Of a DNA stretch of 64,000 nucleotides, positions 10,804 through 21,908 are shown piece after piece (position 1 is the stretch's first letter; every line of letters begins with the position of its first letter). Position numbers and translations under genes: made by a program. Source of the DNA: Hysterangium stoloniferum (taxonomy: Eukaryota; Basidiomycota; Agaricomycetes; Hysterangiales; Hysterangiaceae); the NCBI GenBank assembly GCA_015178975.1, contig WHVD01000069.1, positions 1 through 64,000 on the forward strand, given 5' to 3'. Below the pieces are notes generated by a model, which ran no database searches, was not told the origin of the DNA, and was given only the letters and a program-made list of their open reading frames with translations.

Positions 10804-11621
10804 TGTTAGGATACACACACAGGCTGGGTTTCCAGAGAAATTTGTGGGATATCCGGTAGGACTTGGCTTCAGCTTATAGGCTGCACCCTCGCTAGATCGT
10901 GTTGTCCAATTTCAAACGGACAGACGGGGATCCCGGGGAGTCCAGGTGGGGTTCGTGGATTGTAGGTCATAAGTCAGGGGTCATGGGTCGTAAGTTGGAG
11001 GTCGTGGGTCGTGAGTTGAGATAGTTGAGAGAGATAGATGCGCCGGAGCCCGTGGGCTCTGACTAGTGAAAGAAATGTGAATCAAGTAAGGTTTTAGAGT
11101 GGAAAATGTTATTAGATTACTGGGGGAAATCTAAGCTAATTTTCTGACTGGATTGTATATACAACATCTGCCAGTTTATATAGACCATGGAGTGAATGAC
11201 ATACCAAATCCAGTAATAATGAAATGAAACAGTAAACACCAAATTGGTGTTAGGAACGGAACGGAACGGAGTGGAGTCCAAATCGTGACAAAGCATAACC
11301 CATAACGGGAAACGGAGTGGGAGCGGAGTCCTAAATCATGACAGGTCATTTGACTAAAACGGGAATGGGGCTCGATTAGAGCAGTGACAGGATTCTGAGT
11401 GGGGTCCAGTGACTGATGCGTGGGACGAAGACGGACATAGACAGAGATGGAGTCTGGGGGAAGTCCAGTGACTGATATGTGTCATATTGAGGTCGAACGT
11501 AACTAGTCTTGACGTAACGGAGTCCGGGCGGGAAATCCTATAAACAGATAATTGGTGCTTGTAGCGTGTGGGGGTGTATGGGTTAGTGCCCGGAGTCCGG
11601 CGGGATTGTCCGGTCGTAACA
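10804..11621 (-). repeat. B-family solo LTR with TSD TGTGG
   Basis: An 818-bp LTR reading TGTTACGACCGG...ATCCTAACA on the minus strand. Perfect 5-bp duplications TGTGG flank it (10799-10803 and 11622-11626). The shared LTR core motif is at 10859-10891. Sister copies are 13675-14499, 16384-17223 and 17434-18249. No internal region is attached, so it arose by LTR-LTR recombination. Confidence 0.92.
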
Positions 11622-11630
11622 TGTGGTGGG

Positions 11631-12845
11631 TGTTACGACCCATTCCCGGATGTTTCAATATCCGACTTCCGATCTCTGACGACAGAACATCATAGTTACC
11701 GTATCATCCGCATTCTTCCCTTGTTCCACATTTGGTAATTTGTCTGTTGACAAGTATTCACTCGTTTGTTTATTATATTCCCATTTCGGAATATTGTCTC
11801 CCTAATATGTCTTATTGTATAAGAACACTTCCATCTCCGTCTTATTATGGTCTTAGTTTGTAGTACAATAACGAGTAGACTTATATTAGTTTCCACGAAT
11901 TTGTACTTTACCTTAGATCTGATATCGACTTAGTTTCTTATTCCTTCTCCCGTCTTTTCTGTATGCTCAATATTCAGAACTCTTTGGAACTCTGAATATC
12001 CATATCTTCCATCATAAGTCTCACTTCTGAAATTAAGGACTTTGAGCATTTGCGTAGAGGCGCAGCACATAAGCTGAAGCCAACGTCCTGACCCTATCCG
12101 ATAGTTCCCGACTTCCCAGTGACTTTCTGATAGTTCTGGAATAAGTTCCTGACATGGCACTTACCAGTGGGTTGTGTTAAGTTCCCGAACAAAGCTCCAC
12201 AGATAGTCCCGGGGAGGTTTCCGGTAACTATTCTGAACACACACTTGCTTCCAGGAAATAGTCCCACGGAGTCCCCGGGCAATAGGTCCCGGGAAAGTTC
12301 CGGGGATTATTAGTACAAGGAACGGTGATATCAGAATAATTACCAGAAAGTCTGGTGATACGACTGAGATGGACTTGGCTTCAGCTTATAGGCTGCGCCC
12401 TCGTACACTCATTCGGGTGTCCATATTTCGAGCTGACAGAATGCATACAGGAAGATATAGATTCCGGAGTTCCCGTGGGAGTTCCGGGAATCGAGTGTGC
12501 AGACAGACAAGAGGACTAGAGACTGTTCAAGGATCAAACTTGTTCGGGGGAAAACTAGTTTGAGATTGAAACTGGATTCTAAGTACATGAATATAGCAGA
12601 CTTATATAGACTGTGAAATGTAATAATACCAAATCCGGTATTAATGAGAGGCAGAACTATTAAACATAAAACGAAACAAGTAAATACTAAACTGGGAATT
12701 AGGGACGGAACGGAATGGGAGTGGAGAACAAATCATGACAGATCATTTAACCATAACTGGAGCGGGGCTCAGTTAGAGGGGTTCTGGAAGTCCGGTCGGA
12801 GTCCGGTGACTTGGTGCACAAGATAGTGTCAGGTATAGACAGGCT
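11631..12845. repeat. LTR-derived patchwork: one plus and one minus fragment
   Basis: The sequence starts with a TGTTACGACC end (11631) and carries the LTR core motif on the plus strand at 12058-12089, so a third LTR type lies in plus orientation. From about 12340 a minus-oriented B-like LTR fragment follows (core motif 12371-12403; later ACCAAATCCGGTATTAATGA and GGGACGGAACGG match the B family). It is truncated at about 12845, where the fold-back Tc1 arm begins. The junction between the two fragments was not resolved. Confidence 0.6.
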
Positions 12846-13333
12846 TTTCTAAAATAGTGAAAATATTCCCACATATTACATAATATAGATGGAAATTGGT
12901 GTCACAGTGAATATTTAAAAATGACCAATCATTGGGACAGTTTTGGAACCCTCTCTTTTCACACATTTCATTATATCATATTATATTCTAGAGGGCTAGG
13001 AAAATTATGAGAAAAATTAGATGACATATATTTGATGTTCTAATTGATATGTGACATTTAATGTGACATTTTAACTATCATTCTTATCATGAAAGCTATT
13101 TCCCCTCTCAAAAGAGAATAAGCCATCACCCTCCTACAAAATGGACTCTCCAATAGGAATGTAGCCTCTATAACAGGTCTTAGCAAGTCTACTAATAAGT
13201 ATAATTGGTCAGGAGATGGACATAGACAAATAAAACCTGAAAGGAGGATGTCCTTCCAAGCTTTCCCCTATTGATTAAAGGAGGATCATGCATCAAATCA
13301 CCTCTGGCAAGCTAGACAATGCTGTCCAGGCCA

Positions 13334-14815
13334 TATATTGTGCAGAATCCATCCATCCTTCAATCTCTGCAAGTGCTCCCACTCCATTCCAACCCCATAC
13401 AGCCCCACACCATGATATTTCCACCTCCATCCCTGACTGTAGGTTGGGTTGTCTTATCAGAGAGTGGTTCTCCAGCTTTCTTCCACACACATTGATGTCC
13501 ATCTGACCCAATATTATTGATATTGATCCCATCAGACTACAAGACCATTTTCCAATCATCCACAGTCCAGTTTTGGTACTTGAAGACAAAGTTTAACCTG
13601 CCTTTCTATGTTAAGCCTTGAGCAAGAAGGGCCTTTTTGCTTTCACACAGCTTTTAAACCATGCTATTTCAAGGTGTTACGACCAGACAATCCCGCCGGA
13701 CTCTGGGTACTAACCTGTACACTGCCATGCCCTACACGCACCAAATGTCTGTTTATAGGATTTCCCGCCCAGACTCCGTATGTCAAGACTTGTTACATTC
13801 GACCTCATTACGACACATATCAGTCACCGGACTTCCCCCGGACTCCGTCTCTGTCTATGTCCGTCTTTGTCCCACACATCAGTCACTGGACCCCACTCAG
13901 AATCCCATCACCGCTCTAATCAAGCCCCGTTCCCATTTTAGTCAAGTGACCTGTCACAATTTGTACTCCGCTCCCGCTCCATTTCCCATTATGGGTTATG
14001 CTTTGTCACGATTTGGACTCCGCTCTGCTCCGTCCCGTTCCTAACACCAATTTGGTGTTTATTATTCCCGTTTTATGTTTTGCTCACTTCATTTCATTAT
14101 TACTGGATTCGGTATGACATTTACTCCATGGTCTATTTAAACTGGCAGATGTTGTACATACAATCCAGTCAGAAAATTGGCTTAGATTCCCCCCAGTAAT
14201 CTAATACATTTTCCACTCTAAAACCCTACTTGATTCACACCGCTCGCACTAGTCGGAGCCCACGGGCTCCGGCGTATCTATGTACCTCCCCCACCAGTCT
14301 CGACTCACGACCCACGACCCACGACCTCCGACTTACAACTCACGACCCACGACCCCCGCCCGGACTCCCTGGGATTCCCGTCTGCCTGTCTGAAATTGGA
14401 CAACACGATCTAGCGAGGGCACAGCCTATAAGCTGAAGCCAAGTCCTACCGGATATTCCATGGGTTTCTCCGAAGACCCACCCTGTACGTATCCTAACAC
14501 AAGGTCCTCATGACTGTTTTGGATGAGACATAGGATTATTGATGGAATTGATAAAGTGTGTGGCCTGGACAGCATTGTCTAGCTTGCCAGAGGTGAATTG
14601 ATGCATGATCCTCCTTTAATCAATAGGGGAAAGCTTGGAAGGACATCCTCCTTTCAGGTTTTATTTGTCTATGTCCATCTCCTGACCAATTATACTTATT
14701 AGTAGACTTGCTAAGACCTGTTATAGAGGCTACATTCCTATTGGAGAGTCCATTTTGTAGGAGGGTGATGGCTTATTCTCTTTTGAGAGGGGAAATAGCT
14801 TTCATGATAAGAATG
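13334..14815 (-). pseudogene. Tc1-D transposase relic
   Basis: On the minus strand MKAISPLKRE starts near 14814, followed by a stop, then ITLLQNGLSNRNVASITGL (helix-turn-helix). The middle segment (13589 to 13334) carries a damaged catalytic region; the usual SDETK is replaced by an SDGINI-like stretch near 13530. The frame is interrupted by several stops and by solo LTR 13675-14499. The second Asp and the Glu are absent. Non-functional. Confidence 0.7.
13675..14499 (+). repeat. B-family solo LTR with TSD CAAGG
   Basis: An 825-bp LTR, TGTTACGACC...ATCCTAACA, on the plus strand. Perfect duplications CAAGG occur at 13670-13674 and 14500-14504. The core motif is at 14414-14446. It interrupts the Tc1-D transposase and is therefore younger than it. 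Internal frames (for example 13608-14044) are LTR sequence. Confidence 0.93.
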
Positions 14816-15120
14816 ATAGTTAAAATGTCACATTAAATGTCACATATCAATTAGAACATCAAATATATGTCACTTAACTTTTCTCGTAATTTTCCTAGCC
14901 CTCTAGAATATAATATGATATAATGAAATGTGTGAAAAGAGAGGGTTCCAAAACTGTCCCAATGATTGGTCATTTTTAAATATTCACTGTGACACCAATT
15001 TCCATCTATATTATGTAATATGTGGGAATATTTTCACTATTTTAGAAAATTTATTTGGTAGGTTATAAAGCATTTATTGAGAATTACAAAAGCATTGGGA
15101 CAGTTTTGGAAGCCACTGTA

Positions 15121-15477
15121 TAGTTATTATATTTACTTTTAGTTAATTATAAATATAATATTTTATTATAATAATATATAAATATATATTGCCTTGATTA
15201 TGCATGATTATTTCACATCGCGTTTTGTCCTTGTTGGAGTTTGAAATGTCATGTTAAATGACATATTAATTAAAAAAGAATAAAAGATAGAAATTTCATA
15301 GCTCTCTCAATTTATTAGATAAAAATACAAAATAAATTGTATAGTTTCAAGATAAATCAAGACAATATTGTACAGTTTTATCATTGCGATATAGTTACAT
15401 TTAAATCTTCTTTTTCATAATTTGTTGGGGGGGATTGGTTAAAAATGGAAAAAACTTAGAAATACATAACAAAAATA
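15121..15477. other. AT-rich spacer inside the nested segment
   Basis: Very A/T-rich sequence between the Tc1-D end and the right terminal repeat at 15478. I see no gene or element end here. It may be original interior of the 9.4-kb element. Confidence 0.4.
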
Positions 15478-15689
15478 CAGGCAACAAAACCATTTGGATG
15501 TAGAAGCTTCATTAATCCTATTATTACATTGCCATAAATGGACATATGACATCATGGTTTTGTAATCAACATTTAGTGATATTAGAGCATCTATCATAAT
15601 TTATTCAGAATTTTTAGAATTTATTTTGGGCTAATGCTAAAGGATATTTTCAAAACAAAGCAACATCCAAATGGTTTTGTTGCCTACTG
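15478..15689 (-). repeat. Right terminal repeat / MITE-like copy
   Basis: A 212-bp unit, CAGGCAACAAAACC...TTGCCTACTG, with TA at both ends (15476-15477, 15690-15691). It is an inverted copy of 6279-6479. On its own it looks like a complete MITE. In context it also serves as the right end of the segment inserted in the copia RT frame. Confidence 0.72.
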
Positions 15690-15691
15690 TA

Positions 15692-15985
15692 CAATTGTTG
15701 GGAAAATGATATTGTTCTTTTAGTGCCATTTCTTTTGACTTTGATTCCTAAAAGCCATTTCAGCTCTCTTAAGTCTTTTATCTTGAATTTGACATGCAAT
15801 TGGTCCTTGAACATCATTATAGCTGATTTTGAATTCTCAGCTAGTGTCATGTTGTCAACATTGATAGCAACAATTAGTGCATCCTCATTCATGTACCTGT
15901 AAAATACAGCATGTTCAACTTGACACATTGTAAATCTGATCCTGAACATAACACTGCATAGGTGTTTATACCATTCTCATATTAG
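15692..15985 (-). pseudogene. Copia reverse transcriptase fragment
   Basis: The minus strand reads EWYKHLCSVMF, then QVEHAVFYRYMNEDALIVAI, NVDNM at the position of the YVDDM catalytic box, LHVKFKIKDLRELKWLLGI and TISFSQQLY. This is a Ty1/copia RT. Both catalytic Asp positions are altered to N-x-x-N-type context (NVDNM), so it is inactive. Its 3' side continues in phase at 6278 if the nested segment is removed. Upstream of about 15985 the similarity is lost. Confidence 0.82.
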
Positions 15986-16276
15986 ATTTTTTGGGTTTGC
16001 AAACAATGTAGCATGTGATTGTTGGGTAACTGGGTATAGTATCACCAGTAGTAGGTACTTAAACTAGGTATTTGTACTATACACTTCATACATTTGCAAC
16101 ACATTCTTTATACCCAAACTGAGTCAAGCATATTACGAACCCACAAAATCTAACACAAATGTATAACCTAGCTTGAAGGGCATTATCAAGCAACACTGAG
16201 TGGGGCTGAAACCACTAGACTTGTACAGCTTTGACTAGCCACTCACTTTATCATTGCAGACACTCATGCTATGAAG
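15986..16276. other. Unassigned sequence
   Basis: About 290 bp between the copia RT fragment and the degenerate repeats. No frame, element end or RNA gene was recognised. Confidence 0.4.
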
Positions 16277-17433
16277 TCGATCTGGCCTGAACTAATACAC
16301 TGCCATGCCTCATTGAAAAGTGTGTGCTGCACTGAATCCAAACCTGTGGACACCCTGTTGAAAAGTGTTGTACACTGAACCTGTGTTAGGATACACACAC
16401 AGGCCGGGTTTCCGGAGAAACCTGCAGGATATCCAGTAGGACTTGGCTTCAGCTTATAGGCTGCACCCTTGCTAGATCGTGTTGTCCAATTTCAAACGGA
16501 CGGACGGGGATCCCGGGGAGTCTGGGTGGGGATCCCGGGGAGTCCGGGCGGGGTTCGTGGGTCGTAGGTCATAAGTCAGGGGTCATGGGTCGTACGTCGA
16601 GTTGGTTGAGAGAGGTAGATGCGCCAGAGCCTGTGGGCTCCGACTAGTGCAAGCGATGTGAATCAAGTAAGGTTTTTAGAGCAGAAAATGTTATTAGATT
16701 ACTGGGGGGAATCTAAGCTAATTTTCTGACTGGATTGTATGTACAACATCTGCCAGTTTATATAGACCATGGAGTGAATGACATACCAAATCCAGTAATG
16801 GTGAAACAAAACTAACAAAACATGAAATGGGAATAGTAAACACCAAATTGGTGTTAGGAACGGAACGGAACGGAGCGGAGTCCGAATTGTGACAAAGCAT
16901 AACCCATAACGGGAAACGGAGCGGGAGCGGAGTCCTAAATCGTGACAGGTCATTTGACTAAAATGGGAATGGGGCTCAATTAGAGCGGTGATGGGATTCT
17001 AAGCGGGGACCGGTGACTGATGCGTGGGACGAAGACGGACATAGACAGAGACAGAGTCCGGGGGAAGTCCAGTGACTGATGTGTCGTAATGAGGTCAAAC
17101 GTAACTAGTCTTGACGTAACAGAGTCCGGGCGGGAAATCCTATAAACAGATGATTGGTGCTCGTAGCGCGTGGGGGTGTACGGGTTAGTGCCCGGAGTCC
17201 GGCGGGATTGTCCGGTCATAACAACCTGAACCCAAATTGTGGACACCTCATTGAAAAGCATTGCACATCAAACTGAACCATGAGCCATGCCTCGTTGAAC
17301 AGCATGCATTGAACCTGACCTGAACCATCAGCCACACCTTGTTGAACAGAGTGCACCAAACCAAATCAAATTGTTGGCCATGCCTTGTTGAAAAGTGCAT
17401 GCTGCATCGAACTCAAACTTGAACTTGTGTGTG
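16277..17433. repeat. Degenerate ~50-60-bp repeats interrupted by a solo LTR
   Basis: Imperfect copies of a unit like CCATGCCTTGTTGAAAAGTG with CTGAACC blocks occur at 16277-16383 and again at 17224-17433. They were one array, split by the LTR at 16384-17223, whose duplicated target ACCTG lies inside the repeat. Confidence 0.6.
16384..17223 (-). repeat. B-family solo LTR with TSD ACCTG
   Basis: An 840-bp minus-oriented LTR (TGTTATGACCGG...ATCCTAACA on the minus strand). Perfect duplications ACCTG occur at 16379-16383 and 17224-17228. The core motif is at 16439-16471. A local duplication of a GGGGATCCCGGGGAGTC-type segment near 16505-16545 makes it slightly longer than its sisters. Confidence 0.92.
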
Positions 17434-18249
17434 TGTTAGGATATGTACAGGGTGGGTCTCCAGAGAAACCCACGGAATATCCAGTAGGACTTGGCTTCAG
17501 CTTATAGGCTGCACCCTCACTAGATCGTGTTGTCCAATTTCAAACAGGCAGACGGGAATCCTGGGGAGTCCAGGCAGGGGTCGTGGGTCAAGGGGTCATA
17601 GGTCAGAGGTTGTGGGTCATGAGTCGAGTTAAGTGAGAGAGATAGATGTGCCAGAGCCTGTGGGCTCCAACCAGTGTGAGCGGTATAATTCAAGTAGGAG
17701 TTTTAGAGTGGAAAATGTATTAGATTACTGGGGGGAATCTAAGCCAATTTTCTGACTGGATTGTATGTACAACATCTGCCAGTTTAAATAGACTGTGGAG
17801 TGAATGTCATACTGAATCCAGTAATGATGAAACGAAATGAGCAAAACATAAAATGGGAATAGTAAACACCAAATTGGTGTTAGGAATGAGACGGAATGGA
17901 GCGGAGTCCGAATAGTGACAAATCATAAACCATAACAGGAAATGGAGTGGGAGCAGAGTCCGAATCGTGACAGGTCATTTGACTAAAATGGGAATGGGGC
18001 TCTGCTAGAGAGGTGATGGGTTTTCTGAGTGGGGTCCAGTGACTGACACGCGGGATGAGGTCAGAAATAGACAGAGACGGAGTCCTGTGGGTTCTCCGGT
18101 GACTGAAACACAACATAACAAAGATGAACGTAGACAAGTCTGATGTACGGAGTCCAGTGGGAATTCCAGTAAACTGATAATGGGTGTGTATAGGGCACAG
18201 GTGCATATAAGTTAGTGCCCGGAATCCAGCGGGATTTCCAGTCATAACA
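17434..18249 (-). repeat. B-family solo LTR without matching flanks
   Basis: An 816-bp minus-oriented copy (TGTTATGACTGG...ATCCTAACA on the minus strand) with the core motif at 17487-17519. Flanks GTGTG and GATAT do not match, so the target duplication was lost or the copy arose by recombination between two insertions. It is more diverged than the other B copies. Confidence 0.85.
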
Positions 18250-18393
18250 GATATAGTCTTTCATTTACTTTATACGAGACTGAGTATATTGTTATAGATT
18301 ACTTCATATTACAACATCCATGGAAGCTATTCAAACAGCAATTGCAAGGTAACTCACCTTAGTCCATTTCATCGCACAAAGCACTGACTGTAG

Positions 18394-19305
18394 GTTTCCC
18401 GTCAGCGTTCCATGTACACCAATTTGGCAAAACTAGGTCTGTCTACATGAAGTCGCAGTTGTTTACCACACTATATAGATGGGCATCTCAGCTTTGTTTA
18501 GTTATGATACAATCTTGACTCTTCCAGTGGAAATTGAGTTAATATGGAAGAGCAAGATCAGGCTAGCACCTGTGCTGTACATCGTCACCCAATACTCGTG
18601 GCTACTTGTGTTTACATTTGATGTGATCGTTGGTATAGGAAATCCACCGTTAGAGGTGTGTGGTGGGGATGATCTGAAAATGCTCTCTTGACCTACAGCA
18701 GTTGATAGTGTGTGGTACCATTTAGGCCCTCATGTTAGTTGTTTACAGATTAGTCATAGGGCATGTAATGCACAAGTCCACACCTTGTTTGCTCTGAAAG
18801 CTATAGCAGTGCTTGGTCTACACAGTGATTAATCTATTTAACATTGACTTTCTCCAATACCTCAATCAAGATCGATGTCAGGGTTATTACTTACAAGGGT
18901 TTACGCTATAAACAGGGATAACAAATACCTCTTAACTCCAATATTGTTCATATATCTCAGAGAAGTCTCCTGCCTTGTGGTGTGTTTACTTATTACCAAT
19001 GTGTGGACTGGTGTACCCATGTGGTGTGAAAGCTTTATATAGTCTATGAAGATTGTATTTCTGGGTCCTCTGACAAACTGTTTGTTTACCTTGGCTATAA
19101 CCACGTGAATATGTATTAACATCATTAAACAGCGGTACAGATGTCAATTGCATATACCTGGAGACCTCGGGTTGACATGATCATTATAGACTCAGCACAA
19201 ACCGCTCTTACAATTACATTCTATGGGCTCATCTTGTTCACCACATTGTTCCACACCATTGGCATAATTAGGCTACAAAGGGGTATCAAAGGATTGCGGA
19301 AATGA
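18394..19305 (+). CDS. DUF6533-type fungal membrane protein, structure incomplete
   Basis: An exon at 18394-18436 reads VSRQRSMYTNLAKL and joins 18492 (AG acceptor at 18490-18491) to give ALFSYDTILTLPVEIELIWK, the signature start of the basidiomycete DUF6533 multi-pass family; hydrophobic SWLLVFTFDVIVGIG follows. A GT-AG step at 18663-18698 joins a further segment (VWYHLGPHVSC, AQVHTLFALKAIAVLG). The last transmembrane region appears at about 19170-19305 (ALTITFYGLILFTTLFHTIG...RGIKGLRK, stop). The family has unknown function in the membrane. The start codon and the exons between 18816 and 19170 are unresolved; stops there suggest either more introns or decay. A SINE and a solo LTR lie just downstream. 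Confidence 0.5.
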
Positions 19306-19426
19306 TCTATAAGCTATCTACTTATGTAGCAGGGTAATTTTTCTCAATGTTTATGTCTAATATGACTTGATCATATTAATGATTGCAGGGGTTTTCCGAT
19401 TTAGGTGAGTGTTACATTAACGTGAC

Positions 19427-19972
19427 AAGGCTCTCTTGTTCCATGACCACCACCTACCCCTGGGGTTGGGGCCCCCAGTGCTCGTGGTGAGGGGCAGAGA
19501 GGCAGATGACAGTGAACAGGTTTGGGGGCTTCTGAATTCACTGCTCTGTCAAAGTCGGCAGCCTTTAGCCGCGCACCAGTGTCGTCTGTGGAACATCACT
19601 GGCACCTACCAACCATGACTGCTGCCTGGCAGCAGTCTACCCTTCCTACCCACCCCCAACTCCAGCTTTCACCTATGCACTAGCAATGCAAGACTTCGGT
19701 GTGCCTGCTGCCCTTGTCGACACCTGCTAGCAGGATCTCAGGCTTTTCTTGGGGCTTTGGCCCAAGGCCTCAAGGCCTCAGCTCTATACCATGTATATAT
19801 ATCTACATGCCCCCCCTTGCTTACTAAAATCCCTTCCACACATGTAGCTCACTTGGAACTTTGTACCACCGTAGCATAGTTTCTCTGGGGGCCTTTTCAC
19901 CCCCTAGCTGCAGTTAGCCATTGTTGCTTGAAGTGGGATACAAATATGTATATCAAAAAAAAAAAAAAAAAA
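19427..19972 (+). mobile_element. SINE-like retroposon, copy 2
   Basis: A 546-bp unit ending in an A run (about 19955-19972), flanked by perfect 16-bp duplications GTTACATTAACGTGAC (19411-19426 and 19973-19988). It matches copy 1 (6586-7124, minus) throughout, including conserved GC-rich blocks and the AAGTGGGATACAAAT segment before the tail. It is inserted just behind the DUF6533-type gene, next to a plausible GTGAGT splice donor, so it may sit in an intron. Confidence 0.85.
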
Positions 19973-19988
19973 GTTACATTAACGTGAC

Positions 19989-20440
19989 TTCAGTCACATA
20001 ATGAAATTTTAATTTTGATGGTAGCGTAATTTTCATATGGGGTATACAAATCATAATTACAAATAAGGTTTGGGATTACCAGTTCTTTCTGCCTTTTAGA
20101 TTATACTGCATTTCCTCTAAGTTTCCCCCAGTGAAGCTCTTTTCTCCTCTGAAAGTTCTATATCACGCACTCATCTCACATCCAATATAGAAACAATTTA
20201 ACAACTTCACCGACAACCTCAAACCTTATCTGTGAGAATTAAACTCATCAAGTAACGCGATCAGCATGATGAACACTCTTGTGGTAACTACTTTCCATGT
20301 GGCCATATGCAGTATTGGAGATTCTTTGATTGAGGACGTCAGAGATAATTACATAGGAGATTTGATTCCAAGAGGACATTGTGAAGGAGGAATCCCCATC
20401 CATTCCGCAGAGAAATGTGAAGAAACCTCTGGAGGGAGAG
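19989..20440. other. Unassigned sequence between SINE and solo LTR
   Basis: About 450 bp with short open frames only (for example a plus frame around 20265-20440 continuing in phase past the LTR target at 20436-20440/25136-25140). It may be the 3' part of the DUF6533-type gene, but I could not confirm this. Confidence 0.35.
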
Positions 20441-20864
20441 TGTGAGGAGTATGCTTTTACCACAGTTTCATTGTGGTAAAACACTCCTTTTATTTTATTT
20501 ATATTTTACACATTCTATTCATATTTTTCTATCTTTTATATTCTTCGAATATTGCATATTTCATTAGTTCGAAGCATTGTGTATACTTGTGGGTGCACTC
20601 GGCACCAAATAGAACTCAGACACACTTTTACCCAAGAACCACCACTCATAAGACATAAACTAGGTTTACTACGAGCAGTGATCAGGGTAACGTGTCAGCT
20701 ACTACATAGGTAGCAATATCTGAACTATCTAACACTTCTGGCCTCAAACTGTAACAGTCGAGACCTCCACTCGATCCATCACACTCTTTGACTATTGCAT
20801 CATCTTGTGCTCTCTCTCTCACTTTCTCTTATATTGCACCGAATAGGTCAATATTCTTCCTTTC

Positions 20865-21587
20865 TGTTACGACCGTGTCACAACCCTATTGGTCCCGAGG
20901 TTATCGCCACTTGTCAACATTTCCAAGTCACCACTTCAGAAACCATCGGCCCCGAAGCTGACATATGTTTTTGCAATGATCAAACTCCATTTACACCCAC
21001 GTCAAAATAACTCGTATTGTCTGGTTAAACTTTTGATACATCCCTTTTATTATGTTGATCTGTTCAATCCTATGTTTCACCTATGTCTATCTATATTTGT
21101 AGTCCTTGAACTATTTCCTTTTATCGTAATTCTGCTCTCGGTTATCATCAGCCTCCGAACTAATCATAAACTTCCCGTTCCTAGTCAAGCTTATTGTTAA
21201 TACCGTTTTCCACCCTTCTCCCCATTAGTATTTTCTAGATGCCTGCTACTTGTATATGAACCCACTGTAGTTGTAGTTACTAGGCAATCAGAATATCGAC
21301 TCAGAATACCCTCATACGTCTGTAACAGTCTCATACTAAGAATCCCCCCATCCGCCTTCGCGTGCACTCGCCCACTTCCGGCCCTGACCCCTTGGCCCGA
21401 TGCTCGACTTGTCCTTCGGTCCCGATCAGTATCTTGCCGAAAGGAACTCTTTAGGATTAGTCTTCGCCCGTCCGAAATCTAAGGACACCCACGGATATTT
21501 GCGAGGGCACAGCACATAAGCTGAAGCCAAGTCCTTCCGATCGGTCCCTGTCAGCCACCGACATTAGTCAGTTTTCAGTTCTTAACA
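20865..21587 (+). repeat. 5' LTR of the deleted chromovirus
   Basis: TGTTACGACC...TTCTTAACA, 723 bp, closely matching 24359-25080 and 3584-4304. The core motif lies at 21502-21534. Many differences from the 3' LTR are C/T or G/A changes. Confidence 0.93.
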
Positions 21588-21625
21588 GTATATTCTGATT
21601 TCACACTCGCATTTTCCATTTAATC

Positions 21626-21908
21626 ATGCCTCCGAGAAAAAATGCCAAGCCAAGCGGCGAAGCAGAATCTTCCACTCTCAAGTCTCCTTTCCTGTATACA
21701 GCCCAAGCTACTCAGAGAACCCCGCTACCAGAAACTTCCGAAGAATCTCACTTTGTGGAGATTACCGGCGATGCTGAAGAAGTAACTGAAGCAACTGAAC
21801 CTGAAGCAACTGAAGAGATTAACAATCAACCAGTTCCGGAACACGAACCCGAGGATGGCGACCAACCTCAGAAGAGAATATACATGGCCCGGCATCCGAG
21901 ATTTTGTT
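21626..21908 (+). pseudogene. Gag N-terminus fused to integrase remnant
   Basis: Residues 1-82 match the gag of the element at 2247-3545 almost exactly up to the acidic DGDQPQ segment. The next codons jump into the zinc-binding region of integrase (RRIY, then in the next frame FVKHYC, CTTC). This marks a deletion of about 4 kb of gag-pol with its breakpoint at about 21870-21873. The fused frame stops at 21908 because the junction is out of phase. Confidence 0.85.

Larger units (their letters stand above)
12846..15118 (-). mobile_element. Tc1-D: fold-back Tc1 with ~490-bp inverted arms
   Basis: The right end is a normal Tc1 terminus (complement CAGTGGCTTCCAAAACTGTC, TA at 15119-15120). The minus strand then reads the N-terminal part of a transposase from about 14814 to 14561, then its middle (14505-14560 and 13334-13669, around solo LTR 13675-14499). 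At about 13333 the sequence turns back: 12846-13333 is a nearly identical inverted copy of 14561-15054. The catalytic C-terminal third has thus been replaced by a second N-terminal end. The left copy lacks the terminal ~60 bp. Confidence 0.8.
6279..15689. mobile_element. 9.4-kb nested segment with ~200-bp terminal inverted repeats in a copia RT frame
   Basis: Both outer ends read CAGTAGGCAACAAAAC inward and are flanked by TA (6277-6278 and 15690-15691). The two ~200-bp ends (6279-6479 and 15478-15689) are inverted copies. The copia reading frame resumes exactly across the segment, so it behaves as a single insertion at TA. The interior holds later insertions: SINE 6586-7124, Tc1-B, solo LTRs, Tc1-C transposase relic and Tc1-D. 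Either one long-TIR Tc1-like element (with Tc1-C as a possible original transposase) was bloated by nesting, or two short elements carried the interval together; the first is simpler. The TIRs and TA flanks are seen; the history is inferred. Confidence 0.6.

Noticed and set aside
13608-14044. Plus-strand frames of 103 and 127 codons
   Set aside because: They lie in a solo LTR with perfect target duplications and have no counterpart conserved in the sister LTRs.
19436-19618. Short frame similar to 6933-7187
   Set aside because: Both lie in SINE copies, and the frames differ in length and stop positions. Similarity follows from the repeat itself.
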